From contig JBJXDY010000054.1 of NCBI GenBank assembly GCA_046154965.1, positions 37,717 through 101,716 of the forward strand: a stretch of DNA of 64,000 nucleotides, written 5' to 3'. Both the position numbers and the translations under genes were made by a program. The notes under the pieces were generated by a model that was not told the origin of the DNA, did not search any database, and saw only the letters and a list, made by a program, of their open reading frames with translations. This stretch comes from DATKFM01 sp046154965. GTDB taxonomy: Bacteria; Pseudomonadota; Alphaproteobacteria; Dongiales; Dongiaceae. Numbering within the stretch: position 1 is the first letter of the stretch; each line of letters opens with the position of its first letter. Below are positions 9,400 through 18,266 of this stretch, piece by piece.

Positions 9400-9730
9400 T
9401 TAAACCGGGCGACGCAGGTCCTGACCGGCAGGCAGCGACCGGGCGGCCATCTCGCCGACGATCTCCGCGACCTTCGTCACGGAGATGACGGTTTTGCCGA
9501 GCTGCGTGCCCGCCTTGCGCGCGAGATCGGCGCCCTTGCCCACATGGCTGCTGCTGTTGGTGACCAGAGTGCGGATATCCCGCGAAGCCGCGGATGCGCG
9601 CATAGATAGCGGACGCACTTCCTGGGCGACCACGGCGAGGCCGCGGCCCGGCGAGTCGCATTAGCCAGGGTGGTGGCTTCCTGGGCGTTGCCCGTGGTGC
9701 TCTTCAGGGTCTGCGTGAGTTCACCGATGT
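9400..9730 (-). pseudogene. Decayed chemoreceptor fragment
   Basis: Two frames on the minus strand together match the signalling domain of the neighbouring chemoreceptor. The upstream piece reads IGELTQTLKSTTGNAQEATTL..ATRR. It jumps, with a frame change near 9650, to GRGLAVVAQEVRPLSMRASA, RTLVTNSSSHVGKGADLARKAG and VAEIVGEMAA. Compared with the intact neighbour, about 57 residues containing the kinase-contacting tip are missing, and neither end of the gene remains. It is too broken to function. It is probably a relic of a tandem duplication, or of a second receptor whose 5' part was deleted. Confidence 0.85.
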
Positions 9731-9865
9731 CTTGTCCTCATGGGAATGACTGCAGAACTCGATTAACGGGACCTTGTTCCGGACGGCTGCGGGAGCCCGT
9801 TCAGGTAGCAGATCCCAAGAGTTCAAGGACATGGACGAACTCCTGGGCGAAGTTTGGGCCGGTTG

Positions 9866-11122
9866 TCAGTTGAACCACGCGGCGTAAGTGAAAAAATCAC
9901 CCTCCATCAGCGTGAGGATATACTCCCAGGTCTCGGCCTTGCTGACCGGTCCCGGCTCGGCATAGGGCAGGGCGCCGCTGCCCTGGATCCACAGCACGAG
10001 GTCGAACGAGCGCGGCTCCAGGAACGCCCGGCGGAGATTGACGCCCTGGGCCAGCCGCCAGTGGGGCATCAGCTTCTCGCCCCTGAGCATGGCGCCGAAC
10101 TCGTCCAGGAACAGCATCCAGGCGTCGATGCGCGGCTGGGTCACCGTGAGGCCGGGGATGACGCCGGTCTGCCGCGGATTGGGCAGCCATTCGCGGCCAT
10201 TGTCGGTTTCGGCCAGGATGTGGCGCCAGTTCTCGCGGCTGAGATCGATCGTGCTTTCAAGATGGTGCAGGGCGCTGGCCATGCGGTCCGGTTCCTGCAC
10301 CGGCCAATGGATCAAGTGGATGAAGGCGATGAAATCGGCGATCTCATCGACGTCCTGAGCGTAGGGGCTGCGCGTCGACTTATCGGTCAGTGCCTGAAAC
10401 GGCAGATTCGCGCGGGGAAACAGCGCGTGGAAGCTGTGGTCGAAACTCTCATGCCAGTCGTGGGCGAGGAGGGCATCGCCGAGCGCCATCAGCAAGTGAC
10501 TGTAACCGCGCAGCCACGGCGCGTCGCTGCCGTCGAAGTCGATGACGAACTGCGCCACCCGTTCAGGCGGGAGCTCCGGCGCCTGGTTGATCTGCCGATA
10601 GAGCTGCCACAGCGTCTCCGCGTCGGTCGCTGCACCATCGCCGTTTAGGTCGAGCCGGATCAGGCCGATCGCCAACGGCAATTGCACGGAAGGATCGTCG
10701 ACCTGCGCCAATGTCGCCTCCGCGATTGCAAGATCGACGGTGAATTGCCGGATCATGTCGCGGGCCTGGTCGTAGGTTAGCTTTTCCGGACTGGGATTGT
10801 AGGGTACGGGCAACCGGAAGAATGGCACCGAGAAGACTTTCGGTTCGGGATTGAGGCCGTGGCGGTAAAGCGACTGGCCGAGCCGCTCCGCCGCCTGCAT
10901 GAACTGGACGGCGCCTAAGGCAAACCGTGCGGTGTCGTCGGCGGGTGCATCCTGCAAATACCCCTCCAATGTGGCCGCGGCATCCGCCAGGCGGCCGGCT
11001 GCGAGATCGGCCTTGGCCGATTCGATATCTGGCGATTCCGCGGCGGCCGGGACGCCGCCGGCAACCGCCTGGACAAGGACCAGCAGCAGCGCAGCCCTCG
11101 TCAGAATTTTCGAGTATGTCAT
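9866..11122 (-). CDS. Secreted protein of unknown function with TPR-like N-terminus
   Basis: This 418-residue protein was not assigned to a family. A signal peptide is clear (ILTRAALLLVLVQAVAGG, cleavage near residues 25-30). A TPR-like helical repeat (AKADLAAGRLADAAATLEGYL) follows, and later an EF-hand-like loop, DLNGDGAATDAE, with acidic residues at the calcium-ligand positions. The rest is rich in Trp, His and Leu and has no membrane span, so a soluble periplasmic protein is likely. ATG 11122 was preferred over GTG 11131 because it gives a typical signal peptide. It stands alone between a pseudogene and a divergent cupin gene. Confidence 0.8.
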   Translation of the reverse strand: MTYSKILTRAALLLVLVQAVAGGVPAAAESPDIESAKADLAAGRLADAAATLEGYLQDAPADDTARFALGAVQFMQAAERLGQSLYRHGLNPEPKVFSVPFFRLPVPYNPSPEKLTYDQARDMIRQFTVDLAIAEATLAQVDDPSVQLPLAIGLIRLDLNGDGAATDAETLWQLYRQINQAPELPPERVAQFVIDFDGSDAPWLRGYSHLLMALGDALLAHDWHESFDHSFHALFPRANLPFQALTDKSTRSPYAQDVDEIADFIAFIHLIHWPVQEPDRMASALHHLESTIDLSRENWRHILAETDNGREWLPNPRQTGVIPGLTVTQPRIDAWMLFLDEFGAMLRGEKLMPHWRLAQGVNLRRAFLEPRSFDLVLWIQGSGALPYAEPGPVSKAETWEYILTLMEGDFFTYAAWFN

Positions 11123-11355
11123 CCTATCCACCCTTGATTCCCATTTTTAAACTCTGCTGCATTCTACCGCGGACGGTGGCGGCAGGTGCCGAGGGGATGT
11201 AAGCCCGATTCACTGCAATCTTCGGGCAGAACAAAAGCTTGGCCAAATCGCCCCGCAGCCCGCGCGGATTTGACTTTCCGAGGTTTCTGTCCCGCAATGG
11301 CGGCGGCAAGAGCGGCCGACACCCCGCCGGTGGCCGCGCGCAGAGGAAGCTGGCA

Positions 11356-11739
11356 ATGAGCGATGTGAAACTGTTCCGCATGGCGGACCTGAACCTGAAG
11401 CCGAACGATGACGGGATCGTCACCGCGCCGGTGGTCAATCGGCGCTACAGCACCGGCCTTGGCGCCGGGATCGGCGTGTTCGAAAAATGCGAGATCGAAT
11501 GGACGGTCACCTATGACGAGGTGCTGTTCATCAAGGAGGGCAAATTCACGCTACAGGTCGGCGACAAGACCTATCGCGCCGGCCCGGGCGACATCCTCTG
11601 GATTCCCAAGGACACGCCGCTTGTCTACAAGGCGCGGGGCAAAGTGGTGTTCTTCTATGCCGTCTGGCCGGTGGACAAGTCGCCCTCGACGAGCCAGACG
11701 ACGGAGTATCCCACCGCCGCACCCGAGCAGGCCGTATAG
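11356..11739 (+). CDS. Small cupin-domain protein (EutQ-like)
   Basis: This 127-residue single-domain beta-barrel cupin resembles EutQ-like and ethanolamine-utilisation cupins. The core reads EVLFIKEGKFTLQVGDKTYRAGPGDILWIPKDTPL, which contains both cupin motif regions, although the metal-binding histidines of classical cupins are largely missing. The ATG at 11356 follows GAGGAAG seven bases upstream, so the longer open frame from 11239 was rejected. It precedes the aminotransferase gene on the same strand by about 170 bp. The substrate is unknown; an amine or amino-alcohol pathway would fit the neighbours. Confidence 0.8.
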   Translation: MSDVKLFRMADLNLKPNDDGIVTAPVVNRRYSTGLGAGIGVFEKCEIEWTVTYDEVLFIKEGKFTLQVGDKTYRAGPGDILWIPKDTPLVYKARGKVVFFYAVWPVDKSPSTSQTTEYPTAAPEQAV

Positions 11740-11837
11740 ATTAGGCGCCAGCGCTGCAACGAGTGGCCCGGCCGATTGAGGCCATCTGGTTCTACGTCGG
11801 TTGCCGGCCCATTTTCTAGACTGATGAAGTTCCAAAT

Positions 11838-11873
11838 CCGGATATCCGGCGCTCTGGCTGCCGGGGCCGGCAG
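11838..11873. promoter_or_regulatory. Palindrome pair upstream of the aminotransferase gene
   Basis: A perfect 12-bp palindrome, CCGGATATCCGG (11838-11849), is followed eight bases later by the inverted repeat CTGCCGG-GG-CCGGCAG (11858-11873). Both lie 37-72 bp before the aminotransferase ATG. They could be an operator or a leader hairpin; no T-run follows, so a terminator is unlikely. Confidence 0.4.
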
Positions 11874-11909
11874 ATCTTCAAATTGTCGAAATCAGGGACG
11901 CACGCCTCC

Positions 11910-13238
11910 ATGACCGTGATGCAGAAGAGTTTTTCCGCCAACAGCCTGGAGCAGCACTGGGCGCCCTTCACGTCCAACCGGGAATTCAAGTCCGAGCCGC
12001 GGCTGATCACCAAAGCCCAGGGCATGTACTACTGGAACCATCGCGGCGAAAAGCTGATCGACGGCAGCGCCGGCCTGTTCTGCGCCGCCGCCGGCCATTG
12101 CCGGAAGGAGATCACCGAGGCGGTATCGAGGCAGCTGGCAACCCTGGATTTCGCCTCGCCCTTCCAATCCGGCCATCCGCTTTCATTCGAGCTGGCGCGG
12201 CGCGTGGCGCAAATCACGCCGGGTGACCTGAACTATGTGTTCTTCACCAACTCCGGTTCGGAGTCGGTGGATACCGCAATGAAAATCGCGCTCGCCTATC
12301 AGCGCGCCCGCGGCGAGGGCACGCGCACGCGGTTCGTTTCGCGGGAGCGTGCTTATCATGGCGTCAATCTCGGCGGCGTGGCGCTGTCGGGCTTGGTGCG
12401 CAATCGCGAGGCCTTCGCCATCGGCGTCGCCAATGTGGTGCATATGCGCCACACCTGGCTGCCGGAGAACAAGTTCGTGAAGGGCCAGCCGGAGACCGGC
12501 GCCGACCTGGCCAACGATCTCCAGCGCTTCGTCGATCTCTATGGCGCCAGCACCATTGCCGCCTGCTTCGTCGAGCCGATCGCCGGATCGACCGGCGTGC
12601 TAATCCCGCCCAAGGGTTATCTGGAGCGGGTGCGGGAAATCTGCGACAAGCACGGCATCCTGCTGGTATTCGACGAGGTGATCTGCGGCTTCGGCCGCAC
12701 CGGCAAGGCGTTCGCCGCGGATAGCTTCGGCGTCACGCCCGATATCCTGACCATGGCCAAGGGATTGACCAACGGCGCGCAGCCCATGGGCGCCGTGGCC
12801 TGCAGCACCAAAGTGTATGACACCATCGTCGATGCGGCGCCCGACGGTGCCATCGAGTTGTTCCATGGCTACACTTACTCCGGCCATCCGGCGGCCTGCG
12901 CTGCGGGGCTGGCGACGCTGGATATCTATGAGCGCGAAGGCCTGTTCGAGCGGGCGGCCGAACTGTCGGAATACTTCCTCGATTCGGTGTTTGCCCTGTC
13001 GGATCTCCCGATCGTGACGGATATCCGCGGCTACGGCCTCTTGGCGGGCATCGATCTTGCGCCGATGGACGGCAAACCCGGCCTGCGTGGCCTGGATTGC
13101 ACGAAGCGGCTGTTCAACGCGGGCATGCATATCAAGTTCACCGGCGATGCCGGGATCATCGCGCCGCCGCTGATCGCCGATAAAAAGCATGTCGACGAGA
13201 TCTGCGCCATCTTCCGCAAGACACTGGGCCAGTATTAG
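11910..13238 (+). CDS. Class III omega-aminotransferase (beta-alanine/putrescine-pyruvate type)
   Basis: This 442-residue PLP-dependent transaminase transfers the terminal amino group of an omega-amino acid or amine to pyruvate or a similar acceptor. Visible motifs are the phosphate-binding NSGSESVDTA, YHGVNLGG, the PLP-contacting DEVICGFGRTG, and the Schiff-base lysine in TMAKGLTNG. HGYTYSGHPAACAAGLATL is typical of the beta-alanine:pyruvate subgroup. A TTG 27 bp upstream is in frame, but ATG 11910 gives the usual family N-terminus. Near a polyamine-type importer and RidA, deamination of diamines or beta-alanine is a reasonable guess. Confidence 0.93.
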   Translation: MTVMQKSFSANSLEQHWAPFTSNREFKSEPRLITKAQGMYYWNHRGEKLIDGSAGLFCAAAGHCRKEITEAVSRQLATLDFASPFQSGHPLSFELARRVAQITPGDLNYVFFTNSGSESVDTAMKIALAYQRARGEGTRTRFVSRERAYHGVNLGGVALSGLVRNREAFAIGVANVVHMRHTWLPENKFVKGQPETGADLANDLQRFVDLYGASTIAACFVEPIAGSTGVLIPPKGYLERVREICDKHGILLVFDEVICGFGRTGKAFAADSFGVTPDILTMAKGLTNGAQPMGAVACSTKVYDTIVDAAPDGAIELFHGYTYSGHPAACAAGLATLDIYEREGLFERAAELSEYFLDSVFALSDLPIVTDIRGYGLLAGIDLAPMDGKPGLRGLDCTKRLFNAGMHIKFTGDAGIIAPPLIADKKHVDEICAIFRKTLGQY

Positions 13239-13268
13239 AAGCCAAGGGAGACAGCTTGAGGAAGCGCC

Positions 13269-13295
13269 AGGGGGCGGGTGATGAACCTGCCCCCT
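13269..13295 (+). terminator. Strong hairpin after the aminotransferase gene
   Basis: An 11-bp stem (13269-13279 with 13285-13295, one G-T pair) with a 5-base loop sits 30 bp after the aminotransferase stop. Only TTAG follows, not a T-run, so it may be a weak terminator or an mRNA 3' end stabiliser. Confidence 0.5.
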
Positions 13296-13351
13296 TAGCC
13301 CGGCAATTCTCTCTAAGCTTCTGAGATGCAGGTGGCGAAGAGGTTGAGAGC

Positions 13352-14242
13352 GTGACGGCCCCTCATATCGAGTATCTGCGCGAGCATGGCTATGCCATTA
13401 TCCGCGGCTTTCTTTCGCGGGCGGAAATCGCCGATATCAAGCGCGAGACTGAAGCGGTTGCCCGGGAAGGCCTGAAGCACCACGCAACCTATCGGGACCG
13501 CAATCTCCTGTTCGAGATCATCAACGATCCTCAGGCGAAGCGGCGTGTCCTGCTGCAGGCCCATTGGTTTGCCTGGATCAATCCGAAGCTGGAGGCGCTG
13601 CGGCGCCATCCGCGCTATCTGGAGATCATGGAGCCGCTGCTGGGGCGGGATATCAAGCAGGTGACCAACCAGCTGCATTGGAAGCCGGTCGGCGCGAAGT
13701 ACACCGGCTACCGCTTCCACCAGGACTTGCGCTTCCGCGAGCGGCCGGAGGTGTATGCAAATCTCGACCGGACTTATCTCAATACCGGATTGGCGGTCGA
13801 TCCCCATGGGCCGGAGAATGGCGGCCTCGCGGTGTTCGACCGCAGCCACAAGCGGGGCTATCTCGGCCTGTCGGATGAAGGCCCGATCATGAAGGGCGAA
13901 ACCCAAGCGGCGGAGCTTCGGCGCGCCGGCCTGGATCCGGCCGACCGCATCGATATCCGGCTCGAACCGGGCGACCTGGCGATCTGGACCCTGTTGACGG
14001 TGCATGGCTCGCTGCCGAACAAATCGGGCCGCGATCGCTGCTTCATGATCAACTCATATGTACGCGCGTCGGACTCGCCCAGCCGCGGCGAGTGGGTGTT
14101 CCGGGATGGCGTATCCACGCCGCTGGGTACCGAGCCGGAGATCTGCAAGTACGAACAGCTGCGCGAACGACCGGGACCTTTCTACACCGAAGAAGATTGG
14201 ACGGGCGAGGCGCCGCCCCGGCCGGTCGTGGCGACTGGCTAG
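13352..14242 (+). CDS. Phytanoyl-CoA dioxygenase (PhyH) family Fe(II)/2-oxoglutarate oxygenase
   Basis: This 296-residue cytosolic protein has the double-stranded beta-helix of PhyH-type oxygenases, which hydroxylate small substrates with Fe(II), oxygen and 2-oxoglutarate. The iron-binding His-x-Asp is in YRFHQDLRFRE. The distal His is in LTVHGSLPNKSGRDR, where the following Arg would bind 2-oxoglutarate. GTG at 13352 is preceded by a GAGG-type ribosome binding site. It follows the aminotransferase after about 110 bp and a hairpin, so it may be transcribed separately. The substrate is unknown; the family includes ectoine, phytanoyl-CoA and natural-product hydroxylases. Confidence 0.88.
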   Translation: MTAPHIEYLREHGYAIIRGFLSRAEIADIKRETEAVAREGLKHHATYRDRNLLFEIINDPQAKRRVLLQAHWFAWINPKLEALRRHPRYLEIMEPLLGRDIKQVTNQLHWKPVGAKYTGYRFHQDLRFRERPEVYANLDRTYLNTGLAVDPHGPENGGLAVFDRSHKRGYLGLSDEGPIMKGETQAAELRRAGLDPADRIDIRLEPGDLAIWTLLTVHGSLPNKSGRDRCFMINSYVRASDSPSRGEWVFRDGVSTPLGTEPEICKYEQLRERPGPFYTEEDWTGEAPPRPVVATG

Positions 14243-14262
14243 GCTGCGCGTACAGCTGCAGA

Positions 14263-14853
14263 TCAGAACATGTCGGCCTTGATCTTGCCGGTCATCTGAT
14301 CGATCCGCGCTCCCGACACCGGGCTATCGCTGGGAACGAACTCGCAGTAGAACCCGGCGACCATATGCCTGAACCCGCCGGTGCCGGCGATGTGACCGCC
14401 GTAGCGCGAATAGGCGAAGCAGGGCACCTTCTCCGATTCACCTTCGAAGATACTGAAGAAACTGACGACGGAGTAGCCGTTGCTGACGATCGTTCCGCTC
14501 CAGCTGCCGTCAACGGCTATGTCGATACTGTCGCTGAACAGGGTCTTGGGATCGACGCGCTCAAGGTAGGTTTGTACACCGGCGCGGCTGTGATAGACGA
14601 GCAGGACCGATAGCGCGTCCTGCGCTTCGATCGATTCCACGTTGGACCAGCCGGTTTCGCCGCCATAGCCTGTTTGCCCGGCCTTGCATTCGATGCTGCG
14701 AAAATCCGCCGCCGGCTCGACAGCGATGTCCAGATCGTCGCATTCTGCAGATTTGGTTACGGCGGCCGCGTTTCCGCCGGCCAGCAATACAGCGGCTACC
14801 AGCAACGCCGCCGTCAAGACGGCAGACTGCCGCGGGGCAAATCCATCTTCCAC
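14263..14853 (-). CDS. Secreted protein of unknown function
   Basis: The protein has about 196 residues and an N-terminal hydrophobic signal (SAVLTAALLVAAVLLAGGNAAA). The mature part is small and Cys-containing (AECDDLDI, SIECKAGQTG, VPCFAYSRYG, GFYCEFV), so two periplasmic disulfides are possible. No family was recognised. The frame opens at TTG 14889; GTG 14853 or TTG 14859, just after AGAGGAAG, are better starts. It converges with the dioxygenase gene, with 20 bp between their stops. Confidence 0.72.
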   Translation of the reverse strand: MEDGFAPRQSAVLTAALLVAAVLLAGGNAAAVTKSAECDDLDIAVEPAADFRSIECKAGQTGYGGETGWSNVESIEAQDALSVLLVYHSRAGVQTYLERVDPKTLFSDSIDIAVDGSWSGTIVSNGYSVVSFFSIFEGESEKVPCFAYSRYGGHIAGTGGFRHMVAGFYCEFVPSDSPVSGARIDQMTGKIKADMF

Positions 14854-15019
14854 GTTCAATTTTCTTCCTCTGATGACGAACCGGCGCAAGCCGCAGTTGC
14901 CAACGGCTCGGCTGCAGATTGATTCATTGCATCATAGGGGATTCCTGCAACGTAGGGAAGTATATGGCTTACGGATGGCCGCCCTGGGACGGATCTGGAA
15001 TCCGCCATCGGCCGCGCCG

Positions 15020-15529
15020 CTAGGGCAATTGCTTGCGCCAGAGATCTTCGTAGTGCGAATAGACGAGCACCTGGTCGACACGCGCGCCCTCGAAGGACAA
15101 GGGCATGAACAGAGATTCATCGACGAGGAAATGTCCATCCGCGGTCCGGAAGGGGTCGTAGTCGTAAAGGTGAGATGCGTTTGTCGCGACATACCGGTAG
15201 TTATCAAGGACGCGGTGCTCAGCGCTGCCAAACCAATTTCCGGCAACGGGCTTGCCCGTCGGATTGTAGCCGCGCGCTTCGACTTCGCGGGTGCCAACGA
15301 CGCGATAGATGAATTCCACCGGTTCCCAGCGCACATCGACCAGCAGGATGCCCGGCAGGTGGCGCGGAAAAGCGGCAGGATTGATATCGGAACGCAGCGG
15401 CATGATCCGACCGGCGCGGCGCTCGTCCCAATAGGAATAAAGCTCCCGCACATGCGCGTTGCAGCGGTCGAGAAAGCTCAGATCGGTGATGACTTCACTC
15501 TTATTGCGGTCGGCCGGTGCGGTCGCCAT
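15020..15529 (-). CDS. PAS_5-family PAS domain protein (copy 1)
   Basis: This 169-residue protein consists almost entirely of one PAS-like domain of the PAS_5 type, common in Rhodospirillales and rhizobia and mostly uncharacterised. Landmarks are YSYWDERRAGRIMPLRSDINP, the central LPGILLVDV..PVEFIYRVVGT strand pair, GNWFG, and the C-terminal SLFMPLS..VYSHYEDLWRK. It has no transmembrane segment and no output domain, so any signal must pass to a partner. It lies downstream of the MFS gene on the same strand (132-bp gap). A close paralogue lies on the other side of the ligase/MFS pair, and a more distant one is at 20605. Confidence 0.85.
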   Translation of the reverse strand: MATAPADRNKSEVITDLSFLDRCNAHVRELYSYWDERRAGRIMPLRSDINPAAFPRHLPGILLVDVRWEPVEFIYRVVGTREVEARGYNPTGKPVAGNWFGSAEHRVLDNYRYVATNASHLYDYDPFRTADGHFLVDESLFMPLSFEGARVDQVLVYSHYEDLWRKQLP

Positions 15530-15661
15530 GCGACGCCCTTGCTGGTGGTGCAGTAGAGCCGCCCGTATAGCATCTTGTTCCTACATAAGGGTAAATCACA
15601 TTCTGGCGATCCCTGTGCCATCGAGCCGGTCGCAGACCGGTCAGCTCGTCGAGCGAATTGA

Positions 15662-16846
15662 TTAGGCGGGCCGCGGCGCCGGCTGCAACTGGGCAAAGGC
15701 GGCCGCCAGCAGGAATCCGAGCAGGGCGACGCCGCCGAAGCAAAGCCAGGTGATTGTCGGCGTGCTCTCCAGAATCAGCCAGCTGCCGACATAGTTACCG
15801 GCCGTGCCGCTGATTGCCCAGGCCAGGCTGGCGACGCCGAAGAATGTCGCCTGGCTACCCTGGTCGGCCAGGTCGGCGATCAGCGTTTCAAGGGCGGGAA
15901 TGAAGATCGACTCGATGACCGTGTAGAAGGCGACAAAAAGCAGGAACCACCACATTTTGTCCGAAAACGGCACCAGCGCGAAGATCGCGGCGGCTGCCAG
16001 ATAGCCGCTCCTGATCAGGTATCGTGCGTTGACGCGCTCGAACAGCAGCATGGCGCCGATCATGGCCACAAAACCGACGGCGCCGTTGACCAGGAAGATC
16101 TTGGCGACGGCGCTCTCGCCGGCGATGCGCGAGAGATACAGGGGAAAGGCCACGAAGAGTTGCGTATAGAGAAACCACCAGGGCATCGACGCGAGAAAGA
16201 AGAGGAGGAACGCCCGATTGCGCAGCACGCGCAACAGGCTGGTGGCGATGGCGGTCGGCTCGCCATGCACCGCGTCGATCCCCCGCAGAGTCGCGGTCCA
16301 GGCCGCGAGCAGCATGAAGACGACTCCACCGCCGATGAAGAGCGAGCGGATGTCCAGGGCAAGCGCCAGGCTGCCGATCAGCGGCCCCACCATCACGCCG
16401 ATATTGAGAAACTGGTTGTTGACGATGAAGACCCGCGCCGCCAGCGCCGTCGGCTGACGCCCGAAGACGCCGTTGATGGCGGATTCGTACAGCGCCGTTC
16501 CCAATCCGATAAGGAAGGCCGTTCCCGACAGCGAGAGCCAGTCGGTCCAGAAGGCAAACCCGATCAGGCCCGCACCGCGCAGGAAAAGGCCGGCGATCAG
16601 GAAAATGTGCAATCCGAAGCGGTCCGCAACCGGTCCGGTGAGGGACGGCAGCACCTGCCTTGTCACTAGGTGAACGGTAAGGACGGTGCCGAGCTGTCCC
16701 GTCTGAAAGCCCAGATCGTTGGCCATGTAGACCGCGAAAAGCGGGAAGGCCATGAAGTGGGTTGCATTCATACAGCCCTGGGTGGCCAACAGCCGCCACA
16801 GCAGGGAAGGGATCTCGCCGTAGTTTTTCGTGAGATCGCGAAGCAA
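15662..16846 (-). CDS. MFS transporter, probable efflux pump
   Basis: This 394-residue inner-membrane protein has about twelve hydrophobic spans. An MFS loop-2/3-like segment, GPVADRFGLHIFLIAGLFLRG, appears after the second span. The family covers drug- and metabolite-proton antiporters. The likely start is TTG at 16846, because later ATGs would remove part of the first span. Only 19 bp separate it from the ATP-grasp ligase gene upstream, so the two are almost certainly co-transcribed. A ligase followed by an exporter suggests synthesis and secretion of a small molecule, but the cargo is unknown. Confidence 0.88.
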   Translation of the reverse strand: MLRDLTKNYGEIPSLLWRLLATQGCMNATHFMAFPLFAVYMANDLGFQTGQLGTVLTVHLVTRQVLPSLTGPVADRFGLHIFLIAGLFLRGAGLIGFAFWTDWLSLSGTAFLIGLGTALYESAINGVFGRQPTALAARVFIVNNQFLNIGVMVGPLIGSLALALDIRSLFIGGGVVFMLLAAWTATLRGIDAVHGEPTAIATSLLRVLRNRAFLLFFLASMPWWFLYTQLFVAFPLYLSRIAGESAVAKIFLVNGAVGFVAMIGAMLLFERVNARYLIRSGYLAAAAIFALVPFSDKMWWFLLFVAFYTVIESIFIPALETLIADLADQGSQATFFGVASLAWAISGTAGNYVGSWLILESTPTITWLCFGGVALLGFLLAAAFAQLQPAPRPA

Positions 16847-16865
16847 GGTCGATATGGATCCCGAT

Positions 16866-18266
16866 CTATGTGAGCCGGGCGGCGCGGCGCCGGATCAGAC
16901 TCTCGAACCTATCCTCAATGATCAGCGCCTCTTCCTTTCGTGGCGCAATCGCCAAAAAGTCGAGCACGCCGAGCTGCTGGGTATCTTCGGCCATGACGAC
17001 GATGCCGCGCCGCTCCGCCAAGTCGAATTGCAGCCCTTCCTCAATGGTGATGTCGATGACTTCGTCGATCAGCGGCGCCGGTACGCGATGATGCGTGGCG
17101 ATCACGCTGTTGTCGCCATATCCGGGGCCGAGCAGAAGCGATGCGATGTGATGGACCTGCGAGCAGCCGCCGATGCGGCCGTTGATCTCGTTGAAGACCA
17201 GATCGCCATCGGGCGTGATAACGCCATCTACGCTCAGCCGGCCGGCCATGCCGAGATCGCAGGAAATGCGCGCCAGTTCGGTGGCGCCGGACACGAACCG
17301 GGCGCCCTGGAAGGCCGGCAGCGACGGCGGAATGACAAAGCCGGTGAAGACCGGCTCCATGCGCTGCTCGCCCCAATTCAGCAACTCGACAGCACGGCGC
17401 CGCGGATCGACGGCAAACTCGGCATATAGACTGACCGACGAAGGATGATAGACCTCAACGATCAGCGGTGCCCGATCATGATAGGCGAGCCGCTTCCAGA
17501 TTGCCGCGACCGACTTGCGCATCGCCGGTGCGTCCTCGGCATAGATCGCCTCGAGCGCGCCCTCGCCGCAGATGTCGCGCCTGCGGCTCAGCACCAGATT
17601 GCCCTCGGCGCCGGAGTGGCGGTCCTGCTTGATGATTACGGCGTCGGTGACGCCAATGAGACGCAATACCGCCCGGTCGAGTTCGTCGCGGCTGGCGACG
17701 ATCTCGCCGGATGCCAGCGGAATGCCGCGCCCGGCGGCAAGGCCGCGAAACGCCCGTTTATCGTTCAGCATCTCGCAGCCGCCCTCATGGGCGAAGGGCG
17801 TGATAAGCGCGGAGTCCGGCAGGCCAAGCTCCTGGGACAGCGCAATGACAGCGCGGTCGCAAAGATAGGGCGCCATGACCCAATCACGGCGGTTTCCCAT
17901 CAGGCCGCGGACCTTGTTGACGAATCGCGGCTGCAGCAGGTTCTGCGCGCCCAAGGGCAGCGGACCGTGATTGCCGGGATCGGGCGAGAGGATGCGGATC
18001 TCGTCGGGATCGCAATGCTTCCAGCCCGCGAGATAGCGCTTCATCGCCACAGAGGGCGGGCTGGGCAGCAGCACGATATCGCCGGGTTCTGCGAACCAGA
18101 GCATGCGCTGGGCGATGAGCGCGCTACCGGCGCAGAACTCCGGCGTCAGGCCTGACGGGTCGGCCATCATGTTCTCATTGTCCACGTTGGCGACAACGAT
18201 CTGCGGCGGCCGCAATTGACCGCACGCAGCGCGCGGCAGGCCCAGGGCGTCGATGACTTGTTGCAT
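16866..18266 (-). CDS. ATP-grasp ligase with pre-ATP-grasp domain, PGM1-like
   Basis: The protein has 466 residues. The N-terminal third (NVDNENMMADPSGLTPE, GDIVLLPSPPS) looks like a pre-ATP-grasp domain. The middle (about 165-370) has ATP-grasp features: LNDKRAFRGLAAGRGIPLASG, the lysine-bearing strand DAVIIKQDRHSGAEGN, and the magnesium-ligand strand LVFNEINGRIGG. The C-terminal part may bind the acceptor. This layout recalls the pheganomycin peptide ligase PGM1 group, which joins carboxylates to amino groups at ATP cost. Its product is unknown. With the MFS gene 18 bp downstream it forms the core of a candidate small-molecule locus. The family call is from motif memory, so the assignment within ATP-grasp is tentative. 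Confidence 0.75.
   Translation of the reverse strand: MQQVIDALGLPRAACGQLRPPQIVVANVDNENMMADPSGLTPEFCAGSALIAQRMLWFAEPGDIVLLPSPPSVAMKRYLAGWKHCDPDEIRILSPDPGNHGPLPLGAQNLLQPRFVNKVRGLMGNRRDWVMAPYLCDRAVIALSQELGLPDSALITPFAHEGGCEMLNDKRAFRGLAAGRGIPLASGEIVASRDELDRAVLRLIGVTDAVIIKQDRHSGAEGNLVLSRRRDICGEGALEAIYAEDAPAMRKSVAAIWKRLAYHDRAPLIVEVYHPSSVSLYAEFAVDPRRRAVELLNWGEQRMEPVFTGFVIPPSLPAFQGARFVSGATELARISCDLGMAGRLSVDGVITPDGDLVFNEINGRIGGCSQVHHIASLLLGPGYGDNSVIATHHRVPAPLIDEVIDITIEEGLQFDLAERRGIVVMAEDTQQLGVLDFLAIAPRKEEALIIEDRFESLIRRRAARLT

Noticed and set aside
14932..15453. Alternative minus-strand frame inside the PAS_5 gene
   Set aside because: It is rich in Ser/Arg/Thr with no conserved motifs, whereas the overlapping frame gives a full PAS_5 protein.
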